The position numbers and the translations under genes were made by a program. This document shows positions 54,392 through 63,653 of a DNA stretch of 64,000 nt, in pieces (positions within the stretch are counted from its first letter, which is position 1; every line of letters starts with the position of its first letter). This DNA comes from Vicinamibacterales bacterium (GTDB lineage Bacteria; Acidobacteriota; Vicinamibacteria; Vicinamibacterales; UBA2999), in contig JAWKHS010000020.1 in the NCBI GenBank assembly GCA_041394705.1, positions 1 to 64,000 of the forward strand, read 5' to 3'. The notes under the pieces were generated by a model. It had not been told where the DNA came from, made no database searches, and saw only the letters and a program-made list of their open reading frames with translations.

Positions 54392-55440
54392 GCCTGCCCA
54401 AGGACATCGAGCCCGACCGCGACGAGGCCCAGCGCCGGCAACTGGCCGATCCGCTGGTGGCCTCCGCCGCGGCCGCCATCGAGGCCGCTGGTCTGACCGA
54501 CTGCCCCGATGCGGAGCTTCTGGCGTTGTATGCCGAGAACCAGCTCGGCACGTCCGAGCGACACACCGTCCTTCCGCATCTGTCGACCTGCGAGCGCTGC
54601 CAGGCCATCGTGGCGGCGTACTTGGCGGCCAGCGGGGACGCGCCGGAGGGATTGCCCGCACCGCCCGCGCCCATCGCGCCGGAAGGCACGAGCGACGGCA
54701 CCCCGTCGAGCTGGCTGTTTGGCTGGCGGTGGCTCGTGCCGGCGGCCTCCCTGGCGGCAGTGGCCGTGGTCGCCGTCTGGATCGGGCGGCCGGCGCCCGC
54801 CGACGGGCCGGCTCCCTCCACGGCTGGGGCAGTCGAGACACAGGCGGCCCGGCAGCCGGCCCCTCTGGAAGAGGCACCGGCATCGCCGCCTGCTCCGGTG
54901 GACACCCGACGAGCGGATGCCCCAACCCCGGCGCGCACGGCCCAGCCGCCGACGGCCGGCGGCGCCGCCGCGGCGACGGAGGCGAAGCAGGTGGCAAGTG
55001 CCGAGCTCCAGGAGGCCCTGGCGCGCTCACGCCTGTCGCAGGCCCGCGCGGCCGTGAACGCCCCAGCGCCTCCTGCAGCGGCGGCTCCGGCTCCGAGTGC
55101 CGCCGCCGTGCCCGCGCCCAAGGCCGAGGACCTCGCCGACGCCCGGACCGAGCGCGCGCGCGAGAACGTCAATGCCGGAGCACCCGCGCCGGAGCCGGCG
55201 GCCGGCGCGGCCGGCGTCCGGGCGTTGGGGGCCGCCATGGCGGCCAGTCCATGGCGCGTGCGCGGTGGGCGGATCGAGCGCTCCACCGACGGCGGCCGCA
55301 CGTGGGCGCGGGTGGACGTGCCGACGACGGAGGCGTTCGCGTCGATCGCCGTCCGGGCGCCGGATCGCATCGTCGCCACGACCGTGAGCGGGCGCACCTG
55401 GACCTCGACCGACGACGGCGCCACCTGGCGTACGCCGTGA
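54388..55440 (+). CDS. Membrane anti-sigma factor with ZAS motif and C-terminal YCF48/BNR-like tail
   Basis: Protein of 350 residues. A zinc-finger anti-sigma domain at about 35-80 shows H64-x3-C68-x2-C71; one membrane helix lies near 110-132. A long Ala/Pro-rich periplasmic linker (about 135-275) leads to a C-terminal segment (about 290-350) with two blades (RSTDGGRTWARVDV and STDDGATWRTP) like bacterial neuraminidase repeats. It should bind the sigma factor at the inner membrane and sense envelope state. The last gene of the htrA-sigma-anti-sigma operon. Confidence 0.87.
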   Translation: MSLPKDIEPDRDEAQRRQLADPLVASAAAAIEAAGLTDCPDAELLALYAENQLGTSERHTVLPHLSTCERCQAIVAAYLAASGDAPEGLPAPPAPIAPEGTSDGTPSSWLFGWRWLVPAASLAAVAVVAVWIGRPAPADGPAPSTAGAVETQAARQPAPLEEAPASPPAPVDTRRADAPTPARTAQPPTAGGAAAATEAKQVASAELQEALARSRLSQARAAVNAPAPPAAAAPAPSAAAVPAPKAEDLADARTERARENVNAGAPAPEPAAGAAGVRALGAAMAASPWRVRGGRIERSTDGGRTWARVDVPTTEAFASIAVRAPDRIVATTVSGRTWTSTDDGATWRTP

Positions 55441-55507
55441 GCCGCCCCCGCGGCTGATCCGGGCGGCCGCTCGGGTCCGCCCGGCCACGACGCGCCTCGC
55501 GGCGCGC

Positions 55508-56329
55508 CTACTGGCTCGGCAGGATGATCGGCAGCCCGTTCTTGGAATTGCCGATCACGACGATCTTGCTGTTGCTGCTGTTCACGAGCTTCTCGGTGGC
55601 CTCGATGCCCTTCCACTCGAGGAGCTGCTGGCTGATGCCGGTCGACACGATCCGCTGGAAGTCCGACACGCCCTGGGCCTCGATGCGCTTGCGCTCGGCC
55701 TCCTGGCGCTCGCGCGCCAGCACGAACTGCATCTGCTGCGCCTGCTGTTCGGCCTGCTGCTTCGCCTCGATGGCGGCCCGGAGCGTGTCCGGCAGGCGGA
55801 TGTCGCGCAGCAGCACGGTCTCCACCAGCACGCCCCGCGGGTCGAGGATGCGCTTGAGCTGGTCGAGCATCTGCTGCGCCACCTGATCCCGCCCCTCGCT
55901 GTACAGCGCGTTGGCCGTGTGCGCGGCCGTGACGGCGCGCATCACGGAGCGGAGGTTCGGAACGACCACCACCTCGACGTAGCCAGGTCCGATCCGCTGG
56001 TACACCTCGCCCGCCCGCGCCGGATCGAGCCGGTACAGCAGGGAGGTCTCGAGGCCGATGATGAGGCCCTCGCTCGAGGGCACGTCCGCGTGCTCCTTGA
56101 TCTCCTGCGTGCGGACCGACATCTTCGCCACCCGCTTCAGCGGGTTGACCAGGTGGAGCCCCTCGGGGAGCTGCTCGCCCGTGAGCTTGCCGAAGAGCGT
56201 CGTGACGCCCACATACCCTGTGTCGATCGTGCGGAACGCGCACGACGCCGACAGGGCGAGCAGCACGAACACCAGCACGACGCCCGCACTCCTGCCGGCG
56301 CGCCTGGGGACTTCGATGATCGTTGCCAT
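55508..56329 (-). CDS. SPFH/prohibitin-like membrane protein
   Basis: Protein of 273 residues. An N-terminal hydrophobic segment includes an LSASC stretch that could be a lipobox or part of the membrane anchor. The SPFH domain follows (FRTIDTGYVGVTTLFGKL to about residue 180) and then a coiled-coil rich in Glu/Gln/Arg (AKQQAEQQAQQMQFVLARER). HflC/prohibitin-like scaffolds of this type organise membrane proteases. Start at ATG 56329, with AAGGA nine bases upstream; the longer frame to 56386 lacks this site. Confidence 0.88.
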   Translation of the reverse strand: MATIIEVPRRAGRSAGVVLVFVLLALSASCAFRTIDTGYVGVTTLFGKLTGEQLPEGLHLVNPLKRVAKMSVRTQEIKEHADVPSSEGLIIGLETSLLYRLDPARAGEVYQRIGPGYVEVVVVPNLRSVMRAVTAAHTANALYSEGRDQVAQQMLDQLKRILDPRGVLVETVLLRDIRLPDTLRAAIEAKQQAEQQAQQMQFVLARERQEAERKRIEAQGVSDFQRIVSTGISQQLLEWKGIEATEKLVNSSNSKIVVIGNSKNGLPIILPSQ

Positions 56330-56533
56330 GGGAACGGAATCCTTTCTCACGATTGCCTGGTGTCTGGCCGAGGCCGAGTCTCGCACACCGATCCGCCTCG
56401 TCCATATTCATCGGCGCGGGCCGCGTTCGCGTGCATGACGTGACATGCCGCCCCGAGGCGCCGCGGTATCATTTCGGTTCTTCGGGTTCGGATCCTCGGT
56501 TTCGTCGTTCGCTTCCCGGCCGGTTCACCCGTG

Positions 56534-58798
56534 ATGCCGCTCATCTCACGTCCCTCGTGTGCCTGCGCGATCGCCGCCCTGCTCGTCGCGACGGCGGCCG
56601 TGCGCGCGCAGGATGCCCCGGCGGACGGCGCGCGGCCCGTGATCGACGCCGCGCCCCTGCACGAGGGCGAGGTGATCGCCCTGGACGGATTCCTCGACGA
56701 GCCGGTGTGGAAGCGCGCCGTCCCGGCAACCGACTTCCGGCAGCGGGATCCGCGCCCGGGCGCGCCGGCGACCGAGCGTACCGAGGTGCGGGTCGCCATC
56801 GACGGACGACGGCTGCTGCTCGGCGTGATCTGTTACGACTCGGAACCCGATCGCCTGCTGGCCAACCAGATGCAGCGCGACGAGCCGTTGAGCGGCGACG
56901 ACCGGTTCCTGTGGGGCCTCGACACCTACCTCGACGGCCGCACGGGCTACTTCTTCGAGATCAACCCGGCCGGCGCGATGGGCGACGGGCTGGTCACGGG
57001 GCCGGGCGGGAGCGGCGGCGGCCGTGGAGGCGGGGGGGGCGGGGGCCAGTTCGGGGCGCCCATGAACAAGTCCTGGGACGGCATCTGGATCGCCCGCGTG
57101 CGCCGTACCGACGTCGGCTGGACCGCCGAAGTCGAGATCCCGTTCCGCACGCTGAACCTCAACGCCGCGTCCGACGAGTGGGGCGTGAACTTCCAGCGCA
57201 CGGTGCGGCGCAAGAACGAGGAGAGCCTCTGGACGGGCTGGCAGCGCACGGAGGGGTTGCTGCGGATGAGCAACGCCGGCCGCCTGCGGGGCATCCACGT
57301 GGAATCGCACGGCCTGGGCCTGGAAGTGAAGCCGTACGGGATCGCGTCGGTCGGGAACGCGCCCGGCAACGGGCTGCCCGGCACGACCAGCGACGCCAGC
57401 GCGGGAATGGACGTCTTCTACAACATCACGCCCGGGTTGCGCGCCAACTTCACCGTGAACACCGACTTCGCCGAGACCGAGGTCGATCAGCGGCGCACCA
57501 ACCTCACCCGCTTCCCCCTCTTCTTCCCCGAGCGCCGCGCCTTCTTCCTCGAGGGGTCCAGCTTCTTCGACTTCCCGCCCGGCGACGGATCCCCGTTCTT
57601 CTCGCGCCGTATCGGCCTGAACGACGGGCAGCCCCAGCGCGTGCTGTTCGGCGCCAAGCTCACCGGGCAGCTCGGCCAGCAGGACGTCGGAGCCCTGCAC
57701 GTCCGGACGGGCGTGGACGACGGGGAGCCGGGCACCGACACGCGGCTGCCCGCCGAGGACTTCACCGCGCTCCGGCTCAAGCGCCGGTTCGGCCGGCAGT
57801 CGTTCGCGGGTCTGCTCTACACGAGGCGGGCCGGCGTGGACGCATCGAGCGGCCTGGTCGATCAGCACACGCTCGGCTACGACGTCACGTTCTCCACGCC
57901 GTCGTTCCTGGGATCCACCAAGAACTTCGAAACCGGGGCCTACTTCGTGCACACGACTGGCCTGCCGGACGTGGCCGGCGGATCCAACAACTACGGCGCG
58001 CGCGTCGTGTACAACAACGACCCGCTCAACGCGAGCGTGTTCTTCCGCGAGGTGGACCCGGCCTACGACGCGGCCGTGGGCTTCACGCCGCGCGTGAACT
58101 TCCGCCGCTGGAACAGCCGGTTCGAATACTCCCCGCGCATCAACCGGCGCGGCATTCGCGAGCTGCAGTTCGGGGCCAACATGGAACTGTCCACGCTGCC
58201 CGACAACACGCTCATCACCCGGCAGTACTTCCTGACGCCCCTCGAAGTCCTCTTCGAGAGCGGCGACCGCCTCCAGGCGCAGGTGTTCCAGGTGACCGAG
58301 CAGCTCGAAGTGGACTTCGAGATCAGCGACGGCATCCTGCTGCCCTTCGGCAGCCGCTACGCCTGGCGGCGCCAGCAGCTCACCTTCGATTCGGCCGAGA
58401 ACCGGCCGATCTCGACGCGCGCCGAGTACTCGTTCGGCGACTTCTACTCGGGCGACCGGCGCGAGTTCAACCTGAACCTCAGGCTGCGGCCCACGGCCGG
58501 CGTCTACGTCCAGGCCACCACCGAGTTCAACGACGTCCGCCTGGCCGAGGGCGAGTTCACCACGAAGCTGTACCGCCTGGACGCCAGCGTCCAGTTCAGC
58601 CCGTGGATCTCGCTCACGAACAACGTCCAGTTCGACACGCAGAGCGAGTCGCTCGGCTGGCAGGCCCGCTTCCGCTGGATCCGGCGGCCGGGCAACGACC
58701 TGTTCGTCGTCTACACCCACAACTGGCTGGACAGCGACCGGTGGAGGACGCTGGACCGGAAGGCGGCCGTGAAGCTCGTGCAGACGTTCCGGTTCTGA
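56534..58798 (+). CDS. DUF5916 outer-membrane-type protein with CBM9-like N-terminus
   Basis: Protein of 754 residues. After a signal peptide ending near VRAQ, residues 35-230 resemble a carbohydrate-binding family 9-like domain (ALDGFLDEPVWKRAV, then GYFFEINPAGAMGDGL), and the rest is the DUF5916 barrel-like region (FFPERRAFFLEGSSFFDF, FNLNLRLRPTAG) ending in QTFRF, an outer-membrane C-terminus. A Gly-rich insert sits near residues 155-172, encoded by an eight-G run. The start is ATG 56534, with a GTG just before it; TATCAT at 56466-56471 could be the -10. Confidence 0.9.
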   Translation: MPLISRPSCACAIAALLVATAAVRAQDAPADGARPVIDAAPLHEGEVIALDGFLDEPVWKRAVPATDFRQRDPRPGAPATERTEVRVAIDGRRLLLGVICYDSEPDRLLANQMQRDEPLSGDDRFLWGLDTYLDGRTGYFFEINPAGAMGDGLVTGPGGSGGGRGGGGGGGQFGAPMNKSWDGIWIARVRRTDVGWTAEVEIPFRTLNLNAASDEWGVNFQRTVRRKNEESLWTGWQRTEGLLRMSNAGRLRGIHVESHGLGLEVKPYGIASVGNAPGNGLPGTTSDASAGMDVFYNITPGLRANFTVNTDFAETEVDQRRTNLTRFPLFFPERRAFFLEGSSFFDFPPGDGSPFFSRRIGLNDGQPQRVLFGAKLTGQLGQQDVGALHVRTGVDDGEPGTDTRLPAEDFTALRLKRRFGRQSFAGLLYTRRAGVDASSGLVDQHTLGYDVTFSTPSFLGSTKNFETGAYFVHTTGLPDVAGGSNNYGARVVYNNDPLNASVFFREVDPAYDAAVGFTPRVNFRRWNSRFEYSPRINRRGIRELQFGANMELSTLPDNTLITRQYFLTPLEVLFESGDRLQAQVFQVTEQLEVDFEISDGILLPFGSRYAWRRQQLTFDSAENRPISTRAEYSFGDFYSGDRREFNLNLRLRPTAGVYVQATTEFNDVRLAEGEFTTKLYRLDASVQFSPWISLTNNVQFDTQSESLGWQARFRWIRRPGNDLFVVYTHNWLDSDRWRTLDRKAAVKLVQTFRF

Positions 58799-58832
58799 CG
58801 GCCGTCCGCGCCGCGTGGCAGAATCCCGGGCG

Positions 58833-59888
58833 ATGGATTTCGCCAGCGACAACGTCCACGGCGTGGACGACGCCATCCTCGACGCCCTCCGCGACGCCAA
58901 CGGCGGCACCGCCAGAGCCTACGGCTACGACCCGCGCACGGCCGCGGCCGAGCAGCGGCTCCGCGACGTCTTCGCGTGCGATCTCGCCGCCTACCTGGTC
59001 GTGACGGGCACGGCCGCCAACTCGCTGGCCCTGGCGGCGTGCTGTCCGCCCTACGGCGCCGTCGTTTGCCACGCCGAGGCCCACATCACGACCGACGAGT
59101 GCGGCGCGCCGGAGCTGTACACGGGCGGCGCGAAGCTGATGGGCGTCCGGGGGCCGGCCTGCAAGCTGACGCCCGCCGCCGTCGAGGCGATGCTGGCCAC
59201 GATGGGGCGGGGCGAGCACGAGCAGCGGCCGCAGGTCCTGTCCCTGGCGAACGCCACCGAGCTCGGCACCGCGTACACGCCGGACGAGGTCGCCGCGCTG
59301 TCGACGCTCGCGCGCGAGCGGGGCCTGCGCGTGCACATGGACGGCGCCCGCTTCGCCAACGCCGTCGCCCGCCTCGGGTGCACGCCGGCCGAGCTCTCGT
59401 GGCAGGCCGGGGTGGACGTCCTGTCCTTCGGCGCCACGAAGAACGGGGCCCTCGGCGTCGAGGCCGTCGTCTTCTTCGACAAGGCCCTGGCGGACGACTT
59501 CGTGTACCTGCGCAAGCGCACCGGGCAGCTCGTGTCGAAGAGCCGCTTCCTGGCGGCGCAGCTCCTGGCCTACCTGGAGGGCGACCGCTGGCTCGCCAAC
59601 GCGCGGCACGCCAATGCCGCCGCGGATCGTCTGGCCGCGGGTCTCGGCGGCATCGGCGGCGTGCGGCTGCCGCTCCCGGTGGACGCCAACGCCGTGTTCG
59701 CCGTCGTGCCGCGCGCGCTCCACGACCACCTGCAGCGGCACGGCGCGCGGTATCTCGTGTGGCCGGGCGAGGGTCCCGGCACCGACGTGGTCGGTCCGGG
59801 CGAGGTGTTCATCAGGCTGCTGACGTCGTTCCGGACGACGGACCTAGAGGTGGATGCCTTCGTGGCGCTCGCGGCCGGACGAGGGTGA
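58833..59888 (+). CDS. Low-specificity L-threonine aldolase
   Basis: PLP enzyme of 351 residues that splits L-threonine or allo-threonine to glycine and acetaldehyde. The family marks are FASDNVHGVDDAI at the N-terminus, VCHAEAHITTDECGAPE, HMDGARFANAVA and the PLP lysine in SFGATKNG. The ATG at 58833 is favoured; a CAGAAT hexamer eight bases before it suggests leaderless expression, and the GTG at 58815 lies upstream of that hexamer. Monocistronic. Confidence 0.93.
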   Translation: MDFASDNVHGVDDAILDALRDANGGTARAYGYDPRTAAAEQRLRDVFACDLAAYLVVTGTAANSLALAACCPPYGAVVCHAEAHITTDECGAPELYTGGAKLMGVRGPACKLTPAAVEAMLATMGRGEHEQRPQVLSLANATELGTAYTPDEVAALSTLARERGLRVHMDGARFANAVARLGCTPAELSWQAGVDVLSFGATKNGALGVEAVVFFDKALADDFVYLRKRTGQLVSKSRFLAAQLLAYLEGDRWLANARHANAAADRLAAGLGGIGGVRLPLPVDANAVFAVVPRALHDHLQRHGARYLVWPGEGPGTDVVGPGEVFIRLLTSFRTTDLEVDAFVALAAGRG

Positions 59889-59909
59889 GGGCGCGGCCCT
59901 CGTGTCCCA

Positions 59910-60143
59910 CTAGAGGTCGAGCACGTAGCGCATCACGTCGCCGATCGCGTCGGCGATGGCCCGGACCAGGGGCCACGGATCGCCGGTGGCGGCCACGTCG
60001 GCCGCCAGGACGGGATCGGTGACCAGCAGCCAGGCGCCAGCCGCCACGATCGGCGTCACGCACACCGCCGCCACGCCCAGCCACGTCGCGGTGCGCGACG
60101 TCCAGACCTCGGTGCGGGACGGTTTGACGCGGGGGATGTCCAT
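59910..60143 (-). CDS. Small single-helix membrane protein
   Basis: Protein of 77 residues, ATG at 60143: a basic N-terminus (IPRVKPSRTEVWTSR), one membrane helix (about 22-44) and an acidic/amphipathic tail. Family not recognised. The 220 bases upstream (60144-60364) contain no other gene that I can see. Confidence 0.5.
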   Translation of the reverse strand: MDIPRVKPSRTEVWTSRTATWLGVAAVCVTPIVAAGAWLLVTDPVLAADVAATGDPWPLVRAIADAIGDVMRYVLDL

Positions 60144-60364
60144 GGGACTCGCCCTTCGCGCAGGCGAGGAGCGTGCCAGTCGGCCGCCGGCGCCCCCCAC
60201 CGAACGCGACGCGACGTCAGCGGGTTTCCGGCCTGTTTTCGCGCCAATGGCTCAGCCGTGCGATGCCAGGGACGGCCGGGCGACGGCTCCGTCACGGGCA
60301 GGTGTTCGGATCCGGAACGGGGACGTCCGCCGCCGCACCCATCGTCGCCGGGGGTGGGACGGGT

Positions 60365-62098
60365 TCAGGGGCGAATGACGCCTGGACCGTCGTCGTAGAG
60401 GCGGTCGACGAGGGCCTGCCGCCGCGCCCGCACCGCCCGCTGGTTGATGTAGCCCTTGTCGGTGATCTCGCCGCCGTCGATCGACGGCGGGTCCTCCAGG
60501 ACCAGGAGGCGTCCCGGCGTCGCGGCGCTGCCGGCGCCCTCGGCGGCCAGCGCGCGCAGGACGGCGGCGAGCCGCTCGTGGAGCTCGGCCTCTCCGAGCG
60601 CCCGGGCGGCAGCGGACAGGAAGACGAGCGCGCCCACCTCGTCGCGGTCGTGTCCGGTGACGACGGCGTCCTGGACGAGCGGATCGGCCGCCGCCACCAG
60701 CCGCACGCGGACCGTGCCGGCGCTGACCCAGGTGCCGGTGGAGAGCTTGAAGTCCTCGGCCACACGGCCATCGAACACCAGGCCGCGCGCGGGATCGGCC
60801 GGGTCCGCGAAGCGCACGGCATCCCCGATCCTGTAGAAGCCCTCGTCGTCGAAGGCCTCGGCGGTGAGATGCGGCTGCCGGAAGTAGCCGGGGGTCACGT
60901 GCGGGCCGCGCACCCGCACTTCGAGCTTGTCGCCCGCGGGCACGAGCTTCAGCGTCGCGCCGGCGACCGGCAGCCCGATCACGTCCGCCCGCTCGATCGG
61001 GAAGTGCACCTGGGTGGCGAGCGGCGACGTCTCGGTCGACCCCCATCCCGACAGCATCGCGAGACGCCCGCCCGTCTCGGCGGCGGCGACGGCGGCGAGA
61101 CGCCGCCACAGATTGTCCGGCAACGCCGCCGCCGCGTAGAACACGGCGTCCAGGTCGTGGAAGAACCGGCGGCGGAGCGACGCGTCCCGCTCGAGGCACG
61201 GCAGCAGGAGGTCGAACCCCCGCGGCACGTTGAAGTAGAGCGTCGGCGAGACGTCGGTCAGGTTGCGCGCCGTGACCTCGATCCGTCCAGGCACCGGCCG
61301 GCCGCCGTCGATGTAGAGCGTGCCGCCGTTGCGCAGCACGAGGTTGAAGTTGTGGTTGCCGCCGAAGGTGTGATTCCAGGGCAGCCAGTCCACGACGACG
61401 GGCGGGCGGCGTTCGAGGAACGGCCAGCCCTGCGCGAGCATCTGCTGGTTCGACGTCAGCATGCCGTGTGTGTTGATGACGCCCTTCGGCGCGCCGGTGG
61501 ACCCGGACGTGAAGAGCACCTTCGCGACGTCCCCGGGGCCGACCGCGGCATGGGCCCGGTCCACCGCCGGACCCGGCGTGGAGTCGAGCAGCTCGGCCAC
61601 CGTCGGCGGCCTGGGCGCTCCGACCGCGGCCAGCGCGGGCGCGAAGGCCTCCGGGTCGGAGGTCCAGACGAGGCCGGGCTCGACGAGGGCGACGATGTGC
61701 CGCAGCTTCGCGTGGTCGCTGGACAGGAGCGAGTAGGCCGGCGAGACCGGGACGACGGGCACGCCGACGTGGAGGGCGCCCAGCATCAGGAGGCCGTGGT
61801 CCACGGAGTTGTCCGACAGGATCGCCAGCGGCCGGCCGGCCGAGAGCCCCAGGTCCAGGAGCGCCTGCGCGAGACGCCGCGCCGCGTCGAGGGCCTGCCC
61901 GTAGGTGACGGTGCGCCACCTGTCGCCGTCCCGCTCGGCAAGCAGCGGCCGATCGGGCACGCGCGCGCCCCACGACACGAGCCACTCGGTGAGGCAGCGG
62001 GCCGTCGGGCCGAGCGGCTGCGGCGACCGGAGGTACACGAGGCCGCCGTCGCGGCGCTCCACCTCCACGGCGGCCGGGGCGAACATCGATCGACGCAT
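60365..62098 (-). CDS. Feruloyl-CoA synthase-like acyl-CoA ligase
   Basis: ANL-superfamily AMP-forming ligase of 577 residues. Motif A3 is FTSGSTGAPKGVINTH, motif A5 is SGWGSTETSPLA, and the hinge region lies in FYRIGDAVRF. Closest in style to feruloyl-CoA synthases (N-terminal FAPAAVEVERR and the LPWNHTFGGNHNFN block). The substrate might be a hydroxycinnamate or another aromatic acid. ATG 62098 chosen; ATG 62119 is possible. No partner hydratase/aldolase gene is beside it. Confidence 0.87.
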   Translation of the reverse strand: MRRSMFAPAAVEVERRDGGLVYLRSPQPLGPTARCLTEWLVSWGARVPDRPLLAERDGDRWRTVTYGQALDAARRLAQALLDLGLSAGRPLAILSDNSVDHGLLMLGALHVGVPVVPVSPAYSLLSSDHAKLRHIVALVEPGLVWTSDPEAFAPALAAVGAPRPPTVAELLDSTPGPAVDRAHAAVGPGDVAKVLFTSGSTGAPKGVINTHGMLTSNQQMLAQGWPFLERRPPVVVDWLPWNHTFGGNHNFNLVLRNGGTLYIDGGRPVPGRIEVTARNLTDVSPTLYFNVPRGFDLLLPCLERDASLRRRFFHDLDAVFYAAAALPDNLWRRLAAVAAAETGGRLAMLSGWGSTETSPLATQVHFPIERADVIGLPVAGATLKLVPAGDKLEVRVRGPHVTPGYFRQPHLTAEAFDDEGFYRIGDAVRFADPADPARGLVFDGRVAEDFKLSTGTWVSAGTVRVRLVAAADPLVQDAVVTGHDRDEVGALVFLSAAARALGEAELHERLAAVLRALAAEGAGSAATPGRLLVLEDPPSIDGGEITDKGYINQRAVRARRQALVDRLYDDGPGVIRP

Positions 62099-62149
62099 CG
62101 GGGGGCGAGCGTACCCCATGGCGGCCCGGGCGTGGGCCAACGGCCGTGG

Positions 62150-62162
62150 TAGTGTGCCGGGC
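62150..62162 (+). promoter_or_regulatory. Probable -10 element of a leaderless transcript
   Basis: TAGTGT at 62150-62155 is seven bases from the ATG at 62163, the same layout as at 9618-9631; no ribosome site is present. Confidence 0.45.
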
Positions 62163-63500
62163 ATGACGACGCGAACGACACGACACGCGCGTGCGCTGCT
62201 GTGGGCGGGCCTCCTGCTCGGGACGGCCGGCACCCTCCTGTCGTCGGGCGCCAGTGCACGGGGCGCGGGCCAGCCCGGCGCCGGCGCGACGGTGCTGGTC
62301 AAGGCCGCCCGCATCATCGACGGGCGTGGCGGAACGCCGATCGCCAACGGCGGCATCCTCATCCGCGGCGACCGGATCGAGCGCGTCGGGCCGGCCACCG
62401 GCATGGCCGCCGACCGCGTGATCGACCTCGGATCGGCCACCGTCCTGCCCGGCCTGATCGACCTGCACACGCACCTCACCGACGAAGTGGGCACGAACTG
62501 GGAGTCGAATCTGCTCACGACCACGCCGGGGCGCGCGGCCATCTACGGCGCCGTGAACGCGCGGACGACGCTGCTCGCCGGCTTCACGACCACGCGCGAC
62601 ATGGGTCCGACGTGGCCCTACGTGGACATCGACCTGCGCTACGCCATCGACAAGGGATCGATTCCCGGGCCGCGCCTGCAGGTGGCCGGCAACTACGTGT
62701 CGGCGACAGGCGGCGCCGGCGACGCGCGCCAGTTCTCGATCTACGTCGACGTGCCGATCGTGAAGAACCTGGCCGACGGCGTCGACGAGGTGCGGAAGGC
62801 CGTACGCACGAACCTCAAGAACGGCGCGGACTTCATCAAGATCCTGGCCACTGGCGCCGTGATGTCGAAGGGCATCCCGCCCGGCGCGCAGCAGTACTCG
62901 GACGAGGAGCTTGCGGTCGCGGTGCAGGAGGCGTCCCGCTGGGGCAAGTTCGTCGCCTCGCACGCGCACGGCACCGAGGGCATCAAGGCCGCCATCCGCG
63001 CCGGCGTCAGGACGATCGATCACGGCTCGATGCTCGACGACGAGGGCGCGCGCATGATGAAGGCGCGCGGCACCTACTTCGCGCCGACGCTCTACGTGGG
63101 CCACGCCATCCTGCACGACAACGACGCGCTCAACATCCCGGCGCACCAGGTGGAGCGCGAGCAGGCGATGCAGGGCACGCAGGAGAAGGCGTTCGCGATC
63201 GCGCTCGCGCACCAGCTGCCGATCGCGTTCGCCACCGACGCCGGCGTCTTCCCGCACGGCGACAACGCGCGCGAGTTCAAGCTGCGCGTCGACCTCGGGC
63301 AGACGCCGATGGCGGCGATCGAGGGCGCGACCCGGATCGCGGCCGAGGCGATGGGCTGGGACGACCGGGTGGGCACGCTCCAGCCGGGACGCTACGCGGA
63401 TCTCATCGCCGTCGCCGGCGACCCGCTCGCCGACATCACCGAGCTCGAGCGCGTGCGCTTCGTGATGAAGGGCGGCACCGTCTACAAGGGCGGCTCGTAG
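62163..63500 (+). CDS. Exported metal-dependent amidohydrolase (imidazolonepropionase/Xaa-Pro dipeptidase-like)
   Basis: Amidohydrolase of 445 residues. A signal peptide runs to about 38. Metal motifs: HTH in LIDLHTHL, the likely carboxylated Lys in DFIKILATGA, His in SHAHG and TIDHGS, and Asp in ATDAGVFPHG. This group hydrolyses dipeptides such as Xaa-Pro or Xaa-Arg/Lys in the periplasm, though many members are untested. Monocistronic with its own leaderless-type -10. Confidence 0.92.
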   Translation: MTTRTTRHARALLWAGLLLGTAGTLLSSGASARGAGQPGAGATVLVKAARIIDGRGGTPIANGGILIRGDRIERVGPATGMAADRVIDLGSATVLPGLIDLHTHLTDEVGTNWESNLLTTTPGRAAIYGAVNARTTLLAGFTTTRDMGPTWPYVDIDLRYAIDKGSIPGPRLQVAGNYVSATGGAGDARQFSIYVDVPIVKNLADGVDEVRKAVRTNLKNGADFIKILATGAVMSKGIPPGAQQYSDEELAVAVQEASRWGKFVASHAHGTEGIKAAIRAGVRTIDHGSMLDDEGARMMKARGTYFAPTLYVGHAILHDNDALNIPAHQVEREQAMQGTQEKAFAIALAHQLPIAFATDAGVFPHGDNAREFKLRVDLGQTPMAAIEGATRIAAEAMGWDDRVGTLQPGRYADLIAVAGDPLADITELERVRFVMKGGTVYKGGS

Positions 63501-63506
63501 CGTCCT

Positions 63507-63529
63507 GCACGACGGTGCGCACGTCGTGC
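63507..63529. terminator. Hairpin after the amidohydrolase gene
   Basis: A seven-bp stem (gcacgac / gtcgtgc) with a nine-base loop starts six bases after the stop codon. There is no T-run, so it may be a weak terminator or an operator just upstream of the -35 at 63538. Confidence 0.4.
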
Positions 63530-63537
63530 GCGCCCAC

Positions 63538-63566
63538 TTGACAGCGGCCGGCACGAGGCGTAGAAA
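63538..63566 (+). promoter_or_regulatory. Strong sigma-70-type promoter
   Basis: A perfect TTGACA (63538-63543) and TAGAAA (63561-63566) are separated by exactly 17 bases. This is the best consensus promoter in the window. Start of transcription would fall near 63573, at the base of the structured RNA described next. Confidence 0.7.
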
Positions 63567-63570
63567 GGCG

Positions 63571-63645
63571 TTAGATGCGTCGATCGCCGCACGGCGAGGG
63601 GCCCGGCGCATCGGTCCTAACCCAGGCCCCGGTTCGGAAAGGAGG
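63571..63645 (+). ncRNA. Candidate structured leader RNA with a pseudoknot
   Basis: Hand folding gives a nine-pair helix (63574-63582 with 63604-63612, one G-U), a hairpin inside it (63584-63588 with 63593-63597, loop gcac), and gggggc-type pairing of the inner loop ggggcc (63598-63603) with ggcccc (63625-63630) outside, an H-type pseudoknot. The last strand ends seven bases before the AAAGGAGG ribosome site (63638-63645). The layout resembles translation-controlling riboswitches, but I do not recognise the class. Confidence 0.45.
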
Positions 63646-63653
63646 ATCACGAG

